Below are positions 62,153 to 64,000 of a stretch of DNA of 64,000 nt, in pieces. Source of the DNA: Pseudomonas bubulae. GTDB taxonomy: Bacteria > Pseudomonadota > Gammaproteobacteria > Pseudomonadales > Pseudomonadaceae. The position numbers and the translations under genes are program-made. The stretch spans positions 806,001 through 870,000 of the forward strand of contig NZ_UYJA01000002.1 in assembly GCF_900618535.1 (NCBI RefSeq), given 5' to 3'. Every line of letters begins with the position of its first letter. The stretch's first letter is position 1. The notes below the pieces were generated by a model that had not been told where the DNA came from, searched no databases, and saw nothing but the letters and a program-made list of their open reading frames with translations.

Positions 62153-62913
62153 TCCCGGTTTTTACCGTCGTTATCCCGTCGCGCTATGCCTCGACCCGTT
62201 TACCGGGCAAGCCGCTGCAAATGATCGCCGGCAAGCCGATGGTCCAGCATGTCTGGGAGCAGGCCTGTAAAAGCAGCGCGCAACGTGTGGTCGTTGCCAC
62301 TGACGATATGCGTATTGTCGAGGCCTGCAAGGCGTTCGGCGCCGAGGTGCTGCTGACCCGTGCCGACCATGAATCCGGCACTGATCGCCTGGCCGAAGTG
62401 GCTACGCAACTGGGTCTGGCCAGCGATGCCATTGTGGTTAACGTGCAGGGCGATGAGCCGATGATCCCGCCACAGGTGATCGATCAGGTTGCGCTCAACC
62501 TGGCGGCCCATGGCGAGGCGAGCATGGCGACCCTGGCCGAGCCTATTGATGATGTCGAGACGCTGTTCAATCCCAATGTGGTCAAGGTGGTCAGTGATAT
62601 CAACGGGCTGGCGCTGACCTTCAGCCGGGCCACGTTGCCCTGGGCGCGGGATGACTTTGCACTGCACCCGGACGCACTGCCAGCAGGCGTGCCTTACCGT
62701 CGACATATCGGCATCTACGCCTATCGAGCGGGCTTCCTGCATGACTTCGTCAGCTGGGGGCCTTGCTGGCTCGAAAACACCGAGCGCCTCGAGCAACTGC
62801 GGGCGCTGTGGCATGGTGTGCGTATTCACGTGGCCGATGTGCTTGAAGCTCCGCCTGCCGGGGTAGATACCGTGGAAGATCTTGAGCGCGTTCGGCGTTT
62901 GCTGGAGTCATGA
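62149..62913 (+). CDS. kdsB: 3-Deoxy-manno-octulosonate cytidylyltransferase
   Basis: KdsB activates Kdo with CTP for lipopolysaccharide inner core synthesis. The 254-residue protein has the nucleotidyltransferase segment [15 protein letters not shown] (10-24), then [11 protein letters not shown], and [15 protein letters not shown]. Its stop overlaps the murB start by four bases. In P. aeruginosa a protein-tyrosine phosphatase gene lies between kdsB and murB; it is absent here. Confidence 0.96.
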   Translation: MIPVFTVVIPSRYASTRLPGKPLQMIAGKPMVQHVWEQACKSSAQRVVVATDDMRIVEACKAFGAEVLLTRADHESGTDRLAEVATQLGLASDAIVVNVQGDEPMIPPQVIDQVALNLAAHGEASMATLAEPIDDVETLFNPNVVKVVSDINGLALTFSRATLPWARDDFALHPDALPAGVPYRRHIGIYAYRAGFLHDFVSWGPCWLENTERLEQLRALWHGVRIHVADVLEAPPAGVDTVEDLERVRRLLES

Positions 62914-63929
62914 GTTTGGACATGCAGGTCAATGCGTCGCTCAAGCCCTTCAATAGCTTTGGTGTTGATGTGAAGGCCAACCTGTTTGCCCAGGCGCACA
63001 ACGATGATGATGTGCGCCAGGCCTTGCTGTGTGCGGCTGAGCACAAGTTGCCGTTGCTGGTGATTGGCGGCGGCAGCAACCTGCTGTTGACCGGCGATGT
63101 GCCAGCGCTGGTTTTGCGCATGGCCAGTCGCGGTATCCGCTTGCTGGAAGATGATGGCGAGCGGGTAGTGGTGGAGGCTGAAGCGGGGGAGGTCTGGCAT
63201 GCCTTCGTGCTGTGGACCCTTGAGCAGGGCTTGTCGGGCCTGGAAAACCTCAGCCTGATCCCTGGCACCGTGGGTGCCGCGCCGATGCAGAATATCGGCG
63301 CCTATGGGGTCGAGATCAAGGATGTATTCGCAGGCCTTACAGCGCTCGACCGACAAACCGGCGAGTTGCGTGAGTTCAGTCTGGCCGAATGCAACTTTGC
63401 CTATCGTGACAGTCTGTTCAAGCAGCAGGCCGGGCGCTGGTTGATTTTGCGTGTGCGCTTTGCCCTGAGCAGGGCCATGCATCTGCATCTGGAGTACGGC
63501 CCTGTGCGTCAGCGCCTGGCCGAGCAGGGCATTGAGCAGCCGACGGCCTGTGATGTAAGTCGGGCTATCTGCAGTATCCGCAGCGAAAAACTGCCTGACC
63601 CTGCGGTGTTGGGCAATGCCGGCAGCTTCTTCAAGAATCCGCTGGTATCGGCAAGCCTGGCGGCGGAATTGAAATTGGCCCACCCCGGCCTGATTGGTTA
63701 CCCACAAGCCGATGGCCAGGTAAAGCTGGCGGCGGGCTGGTTGATCGAAACTGCAGGCTGGAAGGGCTTTCGTGAGGCGGATGCCGGAGTGCATCGCCTG
63801 CAGTCGTTGGTGCTGGTCAACTATGGGTCGGCTACCGGTTTGCAGTTGCTGGCCCTTGCGCAGCGTATTCAGGCAGATATCGAGCAGCGCTTTGCGGTGC
63901 AGCTGGAGATGGAGCCCAACCTGTATTAG
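62910..63929 (+). CDS. murB: UDP-N-acetylenolpyruvoylglucosamine reductase
   Basis: MurB reduces enolpyruvyl-UDP-GlcNAc to UDP-MurNAc with FAD and NADPH, for peptidoglycan. The 339-residue protein has the FAD loop [12 protein letters not shown] (51-62 region), then [12 protein letters not shown], the YRDSLFK segment and [10 protein letters not shown] with the Ser that donates the proton. The length suits type I (E. coli-like) MurB. Its ATG overlaps the kdsB stop, so it belongs to the same operon. Confidence 0.97.
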   Translation: MSLDMQVNASLKPFNSFGVDVKANLFAQAHNDDDVRQALLCAAEHKLPLLVIGGGSNLLLTGDVPALVLRMASRGIRLLEDDGERVVVEAEAGEVWHAFVLWTLEQGLSGLENLSLIPGTVGAAPMQNIGAYGVEIKDVFAGLTALDRQTGELREFSLAECNFAYRDSLFKQQAGRWLILRVRFALSRAMHLHLEYGPVRQRLAEQGIEQPTACDVSRAICSIRSEKLPDPAVLGNAGSFFKNPLVSASLAAELKLAHPGLIGYPQADGQVKLAAGWLIETAGWKGFREADAGVHRLQSLVLVNYGSATGLQLLALAQRIQADIEQRFAVQLEMEPNLY

Positions 63930-63944
63930 CGGTCTGGACTATCA

Positions 63945-64000
63945 ATGAAGCACATACCGGCAGGGGCGCTGGCGTTGGCACTGGTGACGTTGACCGGTTG
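63945..64000 (+). CDS. Start of an exported protein, possible lipoprotein (partial)
   Basis: Eighteen codons from the ATG at 63945 read MKHIPAGALALALVTLTG. This is a short basic start and a hydrophobic core. If the next codon is Cys (TG is visible), LTGC would be a lipobox. The frame runs off the right edge and there is no clear ribosome binding site, so this could also be non-coding. Confidence 0.4.
   Translation, partial: MKHIPAGALALALVTLTG

Overview
The window is ordinary Pseudomonas chromosome, most like the P. fluorescens lineage. The evidence is gene order and protein similarity: crfX-cmpX-sigX-oprF, the GntR-prpB-prpC-acnD-prpF-prpD propionate operon, divergent ppsR/ppsA, comEC-exbB-exbD-lpxK-Trm112-kdsB-murB, and eight copies of the Pseudomonas REP pair (arms of the type GTGGGAGCGAGCCTGCTCGCGA). 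No rRNA, insertion sequence, prophage, integrase or CRISPR array was seen. Start codons were moved from the longest frame where family length or a ribosome binding site argued for it.

Layout. 1-2.3 kb: a sugE-type guanidinium exporter (cut by the left edge) behind a guanidine-II riboswitch, a BASS-family transporter, and rdgC. 2.4-3.4 kb: three tandem tRNA-Val(TAC)/tRNA-Asp(GTC) pairs. 3.5-7.5 kb: an iron-linked surface-signalling set (FecI-type sigma factor, FecR-type regulator, FpvA-like TonB receptor) with two Fur-box-like sites. 7.7-9.8 kb: cysH and pabB. 10-13.1 kb: a three-gene envelope cluster (retropepsin-like protease, inactive transglutaminase with 7 TM segments, ATP-grasp ligase). 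13.3-21.8 kb: the methylcitrate operon with a recognisable promoter/operator region. 21.9-26.3 kb: ppsR, ppsA and an alpha/beta hydrolase. 26.6-31 kb: rraA-like gene, zntB, crfX, cmpX, sigX, oprF. 31.1-37.6 kb: pyrD, rmf, rlmL, dacB, yggL. 38.7-39.4 kb: three tandem tRNA-Glu(TTC)/tRNA-Gly(GCC) pairs. 39.6-49.6 kb is the most accessory-looking stretch: a desaturase, a PhnD-like protein, an ECF sigma factor translationally coupled to a betaine/choline-type ABC transporter, and a 1574-residue protein resembling the Pseudomonas dermonecrotic-toxin-domain family. 49.6-57.5 kb: an AlaX editing protein, a LysR regulator, fadE, a GST, and a YadGH-type ABC exporter. 57.6-64 kb: comEC, exbBD, lpxK, Trm112, kdsB, murB and the start of one more exported protein.

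Working together: the prp genes convert propionyl-CoA to pyruvate and succinate, and the neighbouring ppsA can move that pyruvate into gluconeogenesis. SigX, CmpX and OprF form an envelope-homeostasis unit. lpxK, kdsB and murB supply lipid A, Kdo and peptidoglycan. The best candidates for new biology are the large toxin-like protein, the sigma-factor/betaine-transporter operon, and the unexplained RNA structure in front of rmf and rlmL.
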